Part shown: positions 34,401-43,744 of the stretch, one piece after another | Numbering within the stretch: position 1 is the first letter of the stretch | How the letters are laid out: every line of letters starts with the position of its first letter | Assembly (NCBI RefSeq): GCF_032118995.1 | Contig: NC_092650.1 | Location: forward strand, 1,860,001-1,924,000 | DNA length: 64,000 bases | Direction: 5' to 3' | Source: Asterias amurensis | Lineage: Eukaryota; Echinodermata; Asteroidea; Forcipulatida; Asteriidae | Translations under genes and position numbers: made by a program | The notes under the pieces: generated by a model | Told to the model about the DNA's origin: nothing | Databases searched by the model: none | The model's input: the letters and a program-made list of their open reading frames with translations, nothing else

Positions 34401-37400
34401 GCCATGGTGCCCTTGCCCTTTCAAAAACGAGGCGTACAGTCTTGACGGGTACCTGGGATAATAAAAGAAACATTTATTTTTACACAGAAGTATCACTTGA
34501 AGGTATTCTTACTGATCACTCTTGAGTGAAAATGTCTTTTGATTTGTTGATACTGTTGCCAATTAATGAACCTTAAACCTAGAGGCACTTGTTTGTAGCC
34601 CACTTTCACCCCAACCCAGCCCCTATGGTTCCAAGACCTCCTTGGGCATACAATGGCCAAAGCTCAATCATGATACTTCCTTTCAGATGGCTGAAATCTA
34701 CAACTTCATCAGTAGTGGACAGCAGGAAGTGTTTGAGAAGAAGTTTGAGGATTTTGACACCGATGGAAACGGTGTGATCTCGCTGCAGGAACTCTTCAGT
34801 AGGATGTATAGAGGCAAAGACAAAGAGACTGCACGGACCTTCATGCAGGTATTCACTGATTCATGCAATCCCAGATAGCTGGAAATTTCCACATAAAGTT
34901 TTTTTTTTTTATGTTTACGTCCTACGCCCTTCTCTACAAACAATGAACGTCATTGTGTGTGTACATTCTTAATTTTTTATAGCCTTCTTTTTATGCTGTA
35001 TTATTTTATTTTTATTTTCTCAAAAATTTCTGGCCAAAATTATTATAATCCTGGCCCTATCTCAGTGGGCCCCTACCCCCCAGCCCCCATTTAATGTTGG
35101 TTCTCCCTGCACGGTCTTCGCTCCAATTGGGGTTAAGAACGTTGAGCGGGGAGCAGGGGAATGAGGGAGGGTATGTTTAGTGTCCCAAAACTTGGCCCAA
35201 AACTGTGGTCGTTATTGTAGGAGGGTTGGTCAGTTGTATACATTTGTAGAAAGATGTTTGTGTTATTTTTCCTTTTTTGTCTCTCAATAAACCGTTGCTT
35301 TTTATATTCCCAGTACTTTTTTAGTCTTGTTAAAAAAAATAAACCACAGGGTGGGATTCCAACCCACGACCTATGCTATTCTAGAGCAGATACCTTTACC
35401 ACTGACCACCGAGCTTACCCAGTTGCTAGAGGCAGTTTGAATCCTGTATCTTAGGAGCATTTCCTGCAAACTTATGCTTAGATACATTTCTGCAATCTGA
35501 TTTAGAAATACTCTATGAATCTCACTTCACATTGAGAAAATATAATTAGCAAACTGTTGCGAACTGCTTACCATCTAAAAGGACCTATGGTATAATTGCA
35601 AAAAATAGTGAATTGCCTGACGTTTTGACCCTTTCTTGAAGGCTAAATATCATTAATATTTGAACACCAACCACCCTAGGTATTTGACCTGAACAAGGAC
35701 AAGACGATAGAGCAGCGTGAGTTTGTGATTGTAGCTGCTCTGAACGACAAGCTGACAGGCAGAGTGACTGATTCACTAGACGCTCCACTAGAGCTAGATC
35801 TGGAGATGCTGGCTCAACACATCACTGCATACAAGGTAGGACATCGTACCAAGTTTGTGATATTTTTCTTGTCAAGGGAATAAGCCTTTTTGAGGCATGG
35901 TGGAAACTATGGCTCTTTTCGTTACGACGGCTTCGGCTTTTGATTCGGCTCAGGCTAGCCTGGCCCCGGCAGTTGTTTTGACAATTGCGCGTGTTTTGCG
36001 TATACACGCTCTGGGCTTCAGACAAGAGAACGGAGCTCAGTCCAAATCCAAAGCCAAAGCCGTGGTTTCAAAAAGGGCCTTTATTAATAAGAGTGTACGG
36101 TTTGGATTGGGTGCATAAAGACAAATTTACCCAAACCAACTAGTGCAGCAGTGATGTGTCCACCATACCTCAAAATGGCTTGTAGGAACAACATACAGGC
36201 ATGCAACCTTAGAGCTGATCAAGAGGAGACATTTGAACACTAGGGGGCAATAGACTTGCAGGGTAGATTTCAATTTTTTACGCAGTTCTGAGCACGCTCA
36301 CAATTTTCAATAATAGTGGATTACCTGGTAAGTCTGCTGCCACCTAGAGTCCCATTGATTTCCTTATTTTGGAATTGGACTGTACTATACAGAGTTTTGT
36401 TGTGCCTGGAACTTTCTTCTCTTTTGTTGACAAACTTGGTGCAGTTGCATGCCTGGAGTTGACATCCATAGACGTACTGGCCCCAATTTCATAAAGCTGT
36501 CGAGGAGAAGATACTTCTTGACCATGTCATGAGTAATGCACCCGTAACATGACACACATTTGCACAACAAGCAATCCATGTACACAGTAATTATTTGGAT
36601 TTTAGTCCCTTTTAACACTCAATAAATTATTATTCATTGATATCATACATGTAAGTTGAGTATGTAAATTATTCACACATGTACTTTTGGTCAATCCTCA
36701 TTCATAGTACCGTAGATGTTTGGTTTAGTAAGTAACTCGGACATTGTAGCATTTCACCATGTTTGCTTATAATCACTTGTACCATGACAGAGAAAGCTAC
36801 TATCCGCTCGTAGTAGATTACAGAAGGACAATATGGAGACCAGCGGTTGCCATGACAACACACATCAGGATGATACGTAGTGATCGATTTGGTATTGATG
36901 ACACATTTTGATTGGTTGAATTTCCTGTGTGTGCTGATCTGATTGGTTGATCTTGTTTGAATGCCCTTACATTGTCATTTAGCTCTTCCCTATCTTCCCA
37001 TCATGTCATGTTTTCTTTCATCATTAAGTTTCATTTTATCCAACACTGAACAAGTTTTGCAATTTTCTGAAAAGTCTTAAAATGTGGCTTAAATGGTTTT
37101 TTTTATTCAGTCAATGTTTGTATGAGAGAGATTGGCTGTTGCCAGCTTGGCGTTTTATGTGGCCTTGTGGAAGCTTTTGTGGTTTTCCTTGTTGGGAAGA
37201 TCATCTAGACAAACACCCCAAGCAAACAAACAAACAAACAAGTACCCCAAACAAACAGAAGACTTAAGAAGCAAGTTTTGTTGGGTGTTATCCATTGTTG
37301 GATGTTTTTGTGATGTGCTTGGAAGGTTTGCAAAAAACACCATGGAAATATGTTAGTAACAGATATGTTTGGCTGGAGACAAAAAAATGTTGATGCATTA

Positions 37401-38678
37401 AACAATTTTAGATTTCATTTCCAAAGTTTCCAATTCCTCTTCATGATCCAAATAAGATTTTCTTTTTAAGACTCACTGAGGTAGGGTGTGTCTTCTGTTT
37501 TAATACCATTCTCATCCTTGTCATTTATTACCATATTCATGAATTATTCATATGTTTATTCATTCATTTTCTCATGGTGACTTTGTCAAACTTTGGCACT
37601 GCCTTCTATCTACTGCAAGAGCCATCAAGTTTAGCTGACATAAATGAAGCAGTATCCATGGTTTGAGAAATGCGCATAGCTTGGGTCCATAATTAATCAT
37701 TGGTAGCAGTTTGATTTATCATTTGTAGCAGTCAAGGAGTGTTTCGAGTAGATTTTATAGTCTGTAGTGAAGCTATCTGGTGTGATTCATTTTTTAGATT
37801 TTAGACGTTTGTAACATTGCTGTTTTCCATTTCTCTGCTCATTTGAATCTGTTGCTAATGCTGACACAATTTTTGCTTTAAAAGCTGTATTTTTTAGAGA
37901 GCGCATGTTGTGATGATATCTTTCTCTTAAAATTCCTGTCAAAATGTATCCTTCTGAGGAACGGGAAAAAACTGTTCAATGGTAGTATTGGCCTGTGTTT
38001 ATTCAGTGAAAGTTTATTTGTTCCTGAGTGATTTTGTCAGAATAAGAAACTGAAGTGATTCCTTTTTCCCCAAAAAAGTGAATTTTGGAAATTATCAAAT
38101 AGCCACTGATCACTTGGTGTTGTTTCAAATGCTGAGAAGGAAGCTTTACCGCTTACCACAAAGCAGGTTTGGCTATTCCCTTATGTTTGTCCATTTGCAA
38201 GGGTAGACCAAAGCGATAAAATTGTGAAAGGGCTGGTCGTTATTACCCAGGAATGCGAAAAGGGCTTGTGTGTAAAGGTGTATTGCATGATCTACTTGAT
38301 AATAAACTAATCTGCTCGAGACTTGACTAAGATTTATATTTTCCGATCTAGGAGTTATTTGAGGTGACTGATCAGGACGCAGATGGCCGATTAACTCTTG
38401 AAGACATCATGCTGAGCATCGCACTCTCGGGTAACATCGAGAGTGGAACCGATCCCGAGGTTGTCAAACATGTCCATAACACCATTGATGCTGACGATAG
38501 CGGTACCATTGACTTTATGGAGTTCCTGACTTATATACCATTCTTCCTGAAACTGCATAAGAGGATGGTACAGAGTCGACATATTACCATTGCGGAGATT
38601 GAGACGGCAAGAAAGGCTGTGAAGAAAGCTGTGCTTAAGATTAAGACCAGTAGTAATCAGACGATGATTGCATTCTGA
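22465..38678 (+). CDS. Unrecognised 936-residue protein with four C-terminal EF-hands
   Basis: Eighteen exons chain in frame: 22465-22486, 23549-23835, 26239-26266, 26533-26726, 27273-27334, 27635-27664, 28650-28808, 29746-29872, 30174-30310, 31211-31274, 31645-32077, 32340-32372, 32737-32782, 33195-33254, 33624-34107, 34687-34848, 35680-35835 and 38352-38678 (TGA). The sum, 2811 nt, is divisible by three. Residues 1-360 are Ser/Pro/Arg-rich without a known domain; 360-720 are acidic and Glu/Lys-rich, partly coiled-coil-like. Calcium loops lie at about 746-757 (DTDGNGVISLQE), 779-790 (DLNKDKTIEQRE, degenerate: lysine where glycine is usual), 835-846 (DQDADGRLTLED) and 874-885 (DADDSGTIDFME). 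The two pairs are like calmodulin-type lobes, so Ca2+ binding is likely; cellular role unknown. The exons at 22465 and 26239 rest on phase and splice consensus only. An alternative is a start at ATG 26517 without the upstream exons. Confidence 0.75.
22856..23031. repeat. Dispersed repeat, inverted partner at 34285-34440
   Basis: Blocks CAAGGGCACCAAGGCATTTTC and GTGAAGTATCAGGCCTG reappear inverted at 34285-34440 (CAGGCCTGATACTTCAC and CATGGTGCCCTTGCCC). Weaker relatives are at 6330, 21570, 41690 and 55230. Both copies are inside introns of the EF-hand gene, so its pre-mRNA could pair over about 11 kb. The family is not identified. Confidence 0.6.
24640..24835 (+). mobile_element. LINE 3'-end fragment (reverse-transcriptase C-terminus)
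   Basis: Around 24667 the plus strand reads WNSLPLNL, the hallmark near the C-terminus of L2/CR1-type LINE ORF2 proteins, followed in another frame by FKSLLKTYL, then an A+T tail with a CACCTTGAACACC block. The reading frame is broken. It sits in an intron of the EF-hand gene. Confidence 0.5.
26880..27178 (-). mobile_element. Old family A copy
   Basis: The block order matches family A (CTTACCAAGTAAGTTTTCA, GAGAAAGAGGTAATTTTTCAC, AAGACTTCATTAAGCC, TTGACAATTACCAA) with heavy divergence and loss of the exact TIR. It lies between exons 26533-26726 and 27273-27334. Confidence 0.6.
27940..28183. mobile_element. Family B fold-back, well preserved
   Basis: Near-perfect inverted arms: GGGCCCAATTTCATAGAGCT at left and AGCTCTATGAAATTGGGCCC at right, with matching inner arms (AAAATTTCTGCCTCGATAAA against TTATCCAGGAAGAAATTTCA). 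High arm similarity suggests a relatively young copy. Confidence 0.8.
29326..29702 (+). mobile_element. Family A MITE, full length
   Basis: TTAAAGGCATTGGACACTAT at the left end and CCAATAGTGTCCACTGCCTTTAA at the right end, with the internal palindrome TGAGACCTCAAATTC / AAATCTGAGGTCTCA. It ends 43 bases before the exon that starts at 29746, so it may touch the branch-point region of that intron. Confidence 0.85.
30822..31045. mobile_element. Fold-back element in EF-hand gene intron
   Basis: Arms: GGTTTGCCGTAACACCACG at about 30819 against CCGTGATGTTACCACAAACC at 31028; inner arms AAGAACCGGTTGATTAACAA against ATTCTTATCAACCACCCACA. A diverged relative starts near 40862. It ends about 165 bases before the exon at 31211. 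Confidence 0.55.
32039..32640 (+). repeat. Tandem duplication of ~290 bp containing an exon end and its intron
   Basis: Unit 1 (about 32039-32335) and unit 2 (about 32336-32640) share long blocks: GGTATGTT donors at 32077/32372, a GGAGTGCACCTTGAC block at 32191/32478, and TGCATGATGACTTT at 32281/32571. The copied exon part became a separate 33-nt exon (32340-32372) encoding DEDVRTDKNPA, parallel to DEEVKTDEEPV at the end of the upstream exon. Both are phase 1, so inclusion or skipping keeps the frame. Confidence 0.8.
32910..33042. mobile_element. Fold-back MITE (GACTAGTCTTA type)
   Basis: GGTGGATTTCACCAAGAGTT followed by AAGACTAGTCTTATCTCGAG and inverse blocks (GAGTTAGGACAAG / ACTCGTCCTAAC; CTTAGGGACTAGCC / CTAGGACTAG). 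This class is common in deuterostome invertebrate genomes. Confidence 0.5.
33412..33552 (+). mobile_element. Truncated family A MITE next to an exon
   Basis: The left end TTAAAGACCTGGACACTATT and about 140 bp of the family are present, broken off after AATAATGAAAGAAAAAG. The 483-nt exon of the EF-hand gene begins 71 bases downstream, at 33624. Confidence 0.7.
35335..35440 (-). mobile_element. tRNA-derived SINE head
   Basis: Inverse of the B-box (GGTGGGATTCCAACCCACGACC) and A-box (TTACCACTGACCACC) regions, the same family as at 15190 and 40675. Intronic. Confidence 0.55.
35884..36083. mobile_element. Fold-back MITE, GC-rich interior
   Basis: The left arm GCCTTTTTGAGGCATGGTGGA and right arm AAGCCGTGGTTTCAAAAAGGG are imperfect inverses. 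Inner arms ACGGCTTCGGCTTTTGATT and AATCCAAAGCCAAAGCCGT also pair. Higher GC content makes it stand out from the surrounding intron. Confidence 0.55.
36235..36352. mobile_element. Family E element; both ends carry CTCF-like motifs
   Basis: The left end AACACTAGGGGGCAATAGACT and the right end AGTCTGCTGCCACCTAGAGTC are inverted versions of one sequence, each matching YAGRKGGCR. The interior contains AGTTCTGAGCACGC, as in the copy at 17950-18600. About 118 bp, non-coding, in the last large intron of the EF-hand gene. Confidence 0.65.
36353..38351. other. Last intron of the EF-hand gene, 3' part
   Basis: No required exon, since flanking exons are both in phase 0. A short open stretch after the acceptor-like CATGACAG at 36790 could be an alternative terminal exon. 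A degenerate family B end is at 36479 and an AAAC microsatellite at about 37222-37258. Confidence 0.4.
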
Positions 38679-38865
38679 ATTGGGATGTCCATCTGTAGAT
38701 GGGTAACTTACATGGCATTGACAATGTTATGACATCATTCTGAATTGGGATGGACATCCTTGAAAAGGGAACTTCCAATGAAACGACAATGTCATGACAT
38801 CATTTCAAGTTGGAAAAGGGGCAACTTTGACGGTGTTGTTGTCATGGCAGCATTCTAGAAGGGAT
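38671..38865 (+). repeat. 65-bp tandem repeat that begins at the EF-hand gene stop codon
   Basis: ATTCTGAATTGGGATG occurs at 38672, where its TGA is the stop codon, and again at 38737, followed by similar GACATCATT-ended units. Two more diverged starts lie near 38802 and 38848. The last codons and the proximal 3' UTR are therefore part of the repeat. Confidence 0.65.
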
Positions 38866-39221
38866 GTACATTTACATTCGAAAACTTGTAGTACATTCGA
38901 AAGTTCATGTATGTAAAGATGTCCGATGGTTTCCACCAAGGGGAAGCGAAATTAACCAAGTCCAACTTCATAAAGCTGTTAAGCAGAAAATGCTGCTCAG
39001 CAAATCTTCTTTAGTAAGGATTTGCACTTTGATCCCCCAAAAGCATGCAGTATTACAAATTATTCCGTCCATTTTGTTTCTCTTAATTTTGTTTGGAATT
39101 TGCATGATGTAAAACAAATATGAGTTTGCATGGTGTGTGAAAAAGTTGTGATGCATTTTCTAAATATGAAGTATTTTTTCTAACTTTTATAACCAGATAT
39201 CTGTGCCTTTGATGCTATTTA

Positions 39222-39227
39222 AATAAA
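39222..39227 (+). terminator. Candidate polyadenylation signal of the EF-hand gene
   Basis: AATAAATAAA about 545 bases after the TGA stop, the first strong signal on the plus strand. Confidence 0.4.
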
Positions 39228-39934
39228 TAAATGTCAGTTTGTAAACAAAAAGGGGAACTGGCTGGTTTAGAGCTTGAATTTGGGTTTTTAGTTTAATTAT
39301 GCTACAGCCTGCCCTAAACCATTTGACGATATAGATACTGGTCTACATAGCCAAAGGTATTCAACATTTGAAGTAGTTAAACTTGTAACTAAGCAAGTCT
39401 TTTTACCAGTCATTATTCAAATCTTTACTTGCAAATGGCTTATTGAACCAATGTTTTCAGAGGTAACAGTTAATGGCAGTCCAGACATTTCATCTGTTTT
39501 ATAATGTTTAGACTAAAAAAAATATTTGTTTATTCTAACATGTTACATTTATTAGCTGCAATGGTTTAATGTTTTGCAGTTGAATTTTGATTGAATTTTG
39601 ATTCCTACCCCCAAAGAGTATTTTTATAAACTAATATCTAATGAATCAAAATTAAGGGATCTCTTATGCAAAGATTTTTCAAGACTTTCTATTTAATTAT
39701 ACAAAAAACTCCCCTATATTCTTGACTCTAAATCTCTATATTCTTGTAGACGGTTGTTGTTATTTTTTAACACAAAAACATGTATTTTAATGAATAATGT
39801 AAAATAAATTGTACTTATGGTAACAAAGAAAACATTTCTATTATCTAAATAAGGTTGTTATTTTTAAATTATACAATCTTAACATGTTTTGGTAAAAAAC
39901 ACCTTCATGTGAATGAAGTTAAGTTTGCCATTAC

Positions 39935-40290
39935 AGGCACTGGACACGATTGGTACTCAAAATAGTTTTTAGCTTAAAAACTTACTTGGTAACAAGCAAT
40001 GGAGAGCTGTTTTTGTAGTATAAAACATTGTGAGGAACGGCTCCCTCTGAAGTAACATACCTTTTGAGAAAGAGGTAATTTCGCACTCTAATAAAAGACT
40101 TCAGCTGAAGCTTTTTATATGCATCTGAAAGCACACACAAAGTAATGCAACAAGGGTGTTTTTCTTTAAAAAAATTCTCTTGCAACTTTGAGTAAAAGTT
40201 TCACAGACTTGTTATTTGTGCATATGTTGGGATACACCATTTCAGAACACTGGTCTTTGACAATTACCAAAGTGTCCAGTGCCTTTGAGG
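39935..40290 (-). mobile_element. Family A MITE at the convergent gene boundary
   Basis: Left end GGCACTGGACACGATTGGTA, right end CCAAAGTGTCCAGTGCCTTTG. It ends 20 bases from the stop codon of the minus-strand gene (40310), so it likely supplies the start of that gene's 3' UTR. Confidence 0.75.
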
Positions 40291-40309
40291 TCATTGAGGC
40301 AAAACACAA

Positions 40310-42235
40310 TCATGTTGCAAATGGATCGCAAGTTACATGAAGGTGTCTTCTTTTCACATAAAATGCTTTATTTTTCATGGATTTATGGTACCACAAACAC
40401 AATAGAGGGTTTTGTGTATAGCCGACAGTGTGGGCTTCCACGACGTTACAAGCTGCCTGGAGTTGGCAGAATTCAACCCTCGCACTCAGAGGGCTAGTCA
40501 TGGTGATACTGACAATGTCGCCATATTGGCTGAGGGTCGAGTACAAGGATTCGGTGTCGTAGCCGGGGTCTTTGCGCATATTGTGCCATCTGTAGAGAAA
40601 AAAAACAATGTTTGTTTTACCTTTACATCCATGTTTATTGAGCACAGTATACTCGGTACATTCGACAGTTCTGTGGAAAAATCCACAGGCAAATCACTTG
40701 GGTGGGATTTGAACCCACGACCTTTACATTGCTAGAGCAGACGTCTTACCACTAGACCACTAAGATGAACGCTTCCTTTTTAAGATTTGAAACTACGGTT
40801 TTAGGAAAGTAACAAATTTGGAGTAGGATTTCAAACTTTGCATGGTGGAAATAAAATCTGGTAGGGTTTGCGGTCACACTAGGAGAACAATCTCTATGAG
40901 TTGTGGTAGTTCTGAAAAGAACGGGCAGTGTAACTACTCTGTAAAATGGTCAACTTCTTGCAGAAAAGAAACGTTACTAGGCAATCCAGGCAAGTGTTAA
41001 GTAGCGCATCTCAACTTGGTCCGAAATGTTTCTAGAACAAATGTAATGGTGTTCTAAATAATTATGCACAGAGTTTCAGCCAGTCCCCAATTTCCTACTG
41101 CCCCAATTTTGTTTGTGATAAATGAATAAATGAACAACAAGTGCCCTCGAAAAGAGTAAAAAATGCATGGGCCCTGGGCAGAAACTGTGTTTTGTTTGTT
41201 CAGAATCATTAATGTAGCACTACTGTAGCACTCTTATACCAAATTGTCAAATTGAAGACTGTTTTGGGCAAGAGAAGCCAGATGTTTTGGGACACAACTA
41301 TGAAATTTGTATGAATTCATGACGATTCTATAATACCTGACATTTATTGTTGCAATAGTTGCCTGCACCCTCGCATTGTTTCTCAGATCATGGCGAACCC
41401 GCCTGGTCAGCTGGTCCGCCTTACCGATGTTCCGCAGCGTCTTCGAGGCTAGTGTCGGCGGTTGAAATGGGTCTTCATACGGCATGACTGCTCCGATGAG
41501 CTGCCGCTTACCGGACTGGTACTGGAGCCAGTGGAAACGGCAACACGTAGGGGCCGTCAAAAGCTCTGGGAGAGAGTCGATTTTAGGTTCAGAATTGATG
41601 TCTTTGAAGACAGCAATTAATGGATAATAAGGCCTTGAATTAACCCACGGCATCCACAGTGCCATGTAATTTTGCTGCGGTGCCTTTCTTTTGCAAAATT
41701 CCAAGACAAATTTACATGTTCCTCGTGGAACATAAATAGCGCGAGGGGAAAATTAATGTGTTCTTTCAAGAACGAAATTCAAGGCCTCACTGATCAGTAG
41801 AAAATGTTTGACAGCTGAATGCATTTTGGAATACAACTTTCCAAAGCTCTTCATTTTGGTAATATTATTGAACCAAGGCAAGAAGGTTAGCGGGTGGCGT
41901 TCACTACTATTTTGTTAAAAGAAAAGACAAAAACCGAAGATTGAAATCCTGATTTGATATCTACCTTTATCAACTGGGGTGCCACGCCCAGCAAGCACCA
42001 ACCTATCGTACATGCACGCAAGCTTCATTTCAGGATCACCAAACATTTGTTGTGAATTCTCCAAGAGTTTGGTGAAAATCTTGATCTTTATTGGCGGTAA
42101 TTTTGACCTTGATTTGCCGCATAGTTTTAGTCCACATGTGTTAAGATAGCGTCTGTTCAGCTCGGCCTGTATGTCTGGGTGGCGGTGTTTGCCTGGTGGT
42201 TGTACACTCAAAGCTTGCTCCATACACCACGGCAT
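40310..42235 (-). CDS. 311-residue protein with RRM-like C-terminus (possible TEX56P/C6orf201 family)
   Basis: Three exons on the minus strand chain in phase: 42235-41965 (ATG), 41721-41337 and 40589-40310 (stop). The middle acceptor (CCACGAG) is weak but gives a continuous VDKGTCKFVLEFCKR. Residues 1-90 are basic; 90-200 contain FHWLQYQSGKRQLIGAVMPY. From about 215 the chain ATINVRWHNM, TESLYSTLSQYG, DIVSITMTSP, SARVEFCQLQAACNVVEAH follows the beta-alpha-beta-beta order of an RNA-recognition motif. The pattern reminds me of the testis-expressed TEX56P/C6orf201 (DUF4523) proteins, from memory and unverified. No signal peptide or membrane segment. The product is presumably cytosolic or nuclear; RNA binding is inference. 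Confidence 0.75.
40675..40775 (-). mobile_element. tRNA-derived SINE head in intron
   Basis: On the minus strand TAGTGGTCTAGTGGTAAGA (A-box side) is followed by GTGGGTTCAAATCCCACC (B-box side) and AAGTGATTTGCC. It is the best preserved of three copies in the window and lies in intron 2 of the 311-residue gene, in the same orientation. The B box is canonical, but flanking stem pairing typical of a working tRNA is lacking. Confidence 0.6.
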
Positions 42236-42611
42236 GATGTCGGCAAATCACATTTTCACGTCTTCAACAAAAATATTATTCTTATCATAAAACTGTCTAA
42301 AGTATTGCGAAAGGAGTTAACTAACTTCGGATCGTCTTCTTAGTTACCAAGACGTTGTGAAAACAGCACTCCGTAATCCGCCCGTTGTTTAGGAGCGCAC
42401 GCAGAACGCGCAACTATTGACCAATAGGCGTATACAATGTGACGTCACAATAGTCGTTTCCAAATGTTTTATGAATTTGCGGAATTCATTCAAACCACAC
42501 ATGTTGTCTCAACTCCCATAAATGAACACATTGACTATGACAATAAAAATGGTTTCCGTGTTGGAAAACTATAACACTAATAGTTTTTAATCACAATTTG
42601 TTTTTAAAATA

Positions 42612-42938
42612 AAACCTAACCCACAAACTAACCCTTAACCTAACCCTTACCCTTGATTAGGGTTAGTATGATAGTTTGGTAGGTTTAGGGTTAGAGTTAG
42701 AGTTCTGTTTTCGTTTTGGTCAGGGTCTGGTTTTAGTTAGGGTTAGTGGGTTAAGGTTGGCTAGGGTAAGGGGTGAGATAATGGTTGGTTTTTGTGTAAG
42801 GGTTATAACTGGGGTTAGGGTTATAACTTTGCTTAGGTTCAGGGTACGGGTTTAGTTTTTGGTTAGGGTTAGGGTTATAGTTTTGCCAAACCATATCATA
42901 ACCAACCTATACGAAAATAACAGTAACCCTAAACAACC
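42612..42938. repeat. Degenerate telomere-like repeats in fold-back order
   Basis: CCTAACCC/AACCCTTA-type units (42612-42650) are followed after TTGA by GGGTTAG-type units with many variants up to about 42878. A few ACCCTAA-like units return near 42922. The order, C-rich strand then G-rich strand, makes a fold-back. It lies between the 5' end of the 311-residue gene and the 3' end of TMEM170. Confidence 0.7.
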
Positions 42939-43744
42939 CAAGACACTGCTCATGAAGCCAATTATGGTACCAATTTGGCATCATCACTGTTATTTAGCAA
43001 TGGTAGCCCTCGCAATCCAGACACACTTTTATAAATCTTGGGTTCAATTCTTTGGATTTTCCAAAATTTCACAAAGTTTCGTAAAATGAGAAAAAACTAG
43101 GGGTAAACCTTCAATGAGCAACGAATGGAAGACGACTTATTCTTAGAAATTAGAATGAAATAATTTGTTTGACAATCCAATTTTAGTCATCTATGCATCA
43201 CAATAACCAACCAAAAATGATTAATAATCAAGGCACAAATAAATTTCTTAAACAATTTCAGGAATTAAATAATCACAATATTCAATATTTATTCCAGTTA
43301 CTATAAAGTTATATAATTATCACAGTTCACGTGTAGTGAAGCAAAGTTGTTATACAACTATTACATGAAGTACAAAAAAGTCAATAATACATGATTACAA
43401 ACACTCTGTCTTCTCCAATATCTGCATTAAGGTCACCAATAAATAATGATTTTTTTCTCTTCAAATCTTAATCAAGTCCAAGCTTAGATGGAAGCTGACT
43501 GATGATGACATTTCTCAGTTCCTTTTATCGAAGACAGTGACGTCCGAGTTTACTACATCGCCATGATTGGAAGAGACACAGAGTCTGAAATAGAGGACCT
43601 TTCGAACATGACGAGGGATAAAGACTCCTGGCATGGCGTTGTGAATGGCATCTCGGTTGCTACCACTAAACGATGAATGATGATGTCAGAGTGCTGTCCA
43701 TTTTATACACTGGTTAGATAGCTCCTTTCATGAAGACATCGATG

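Noticed and set aside
40675-40775. Functional tRNA gene
   Set aside because: A- and B-box-like blocks are present, but stems and anticodon loop do not form a proper cloverleaf, and similar segments repeat at 15190 and 35335, as expected for a SINE.
42612-42938. True chromosome end or fusion point
   Set aside because: Units are heavily degenerate, the order is opposite to a fusion, and intact genes continue on both sides.
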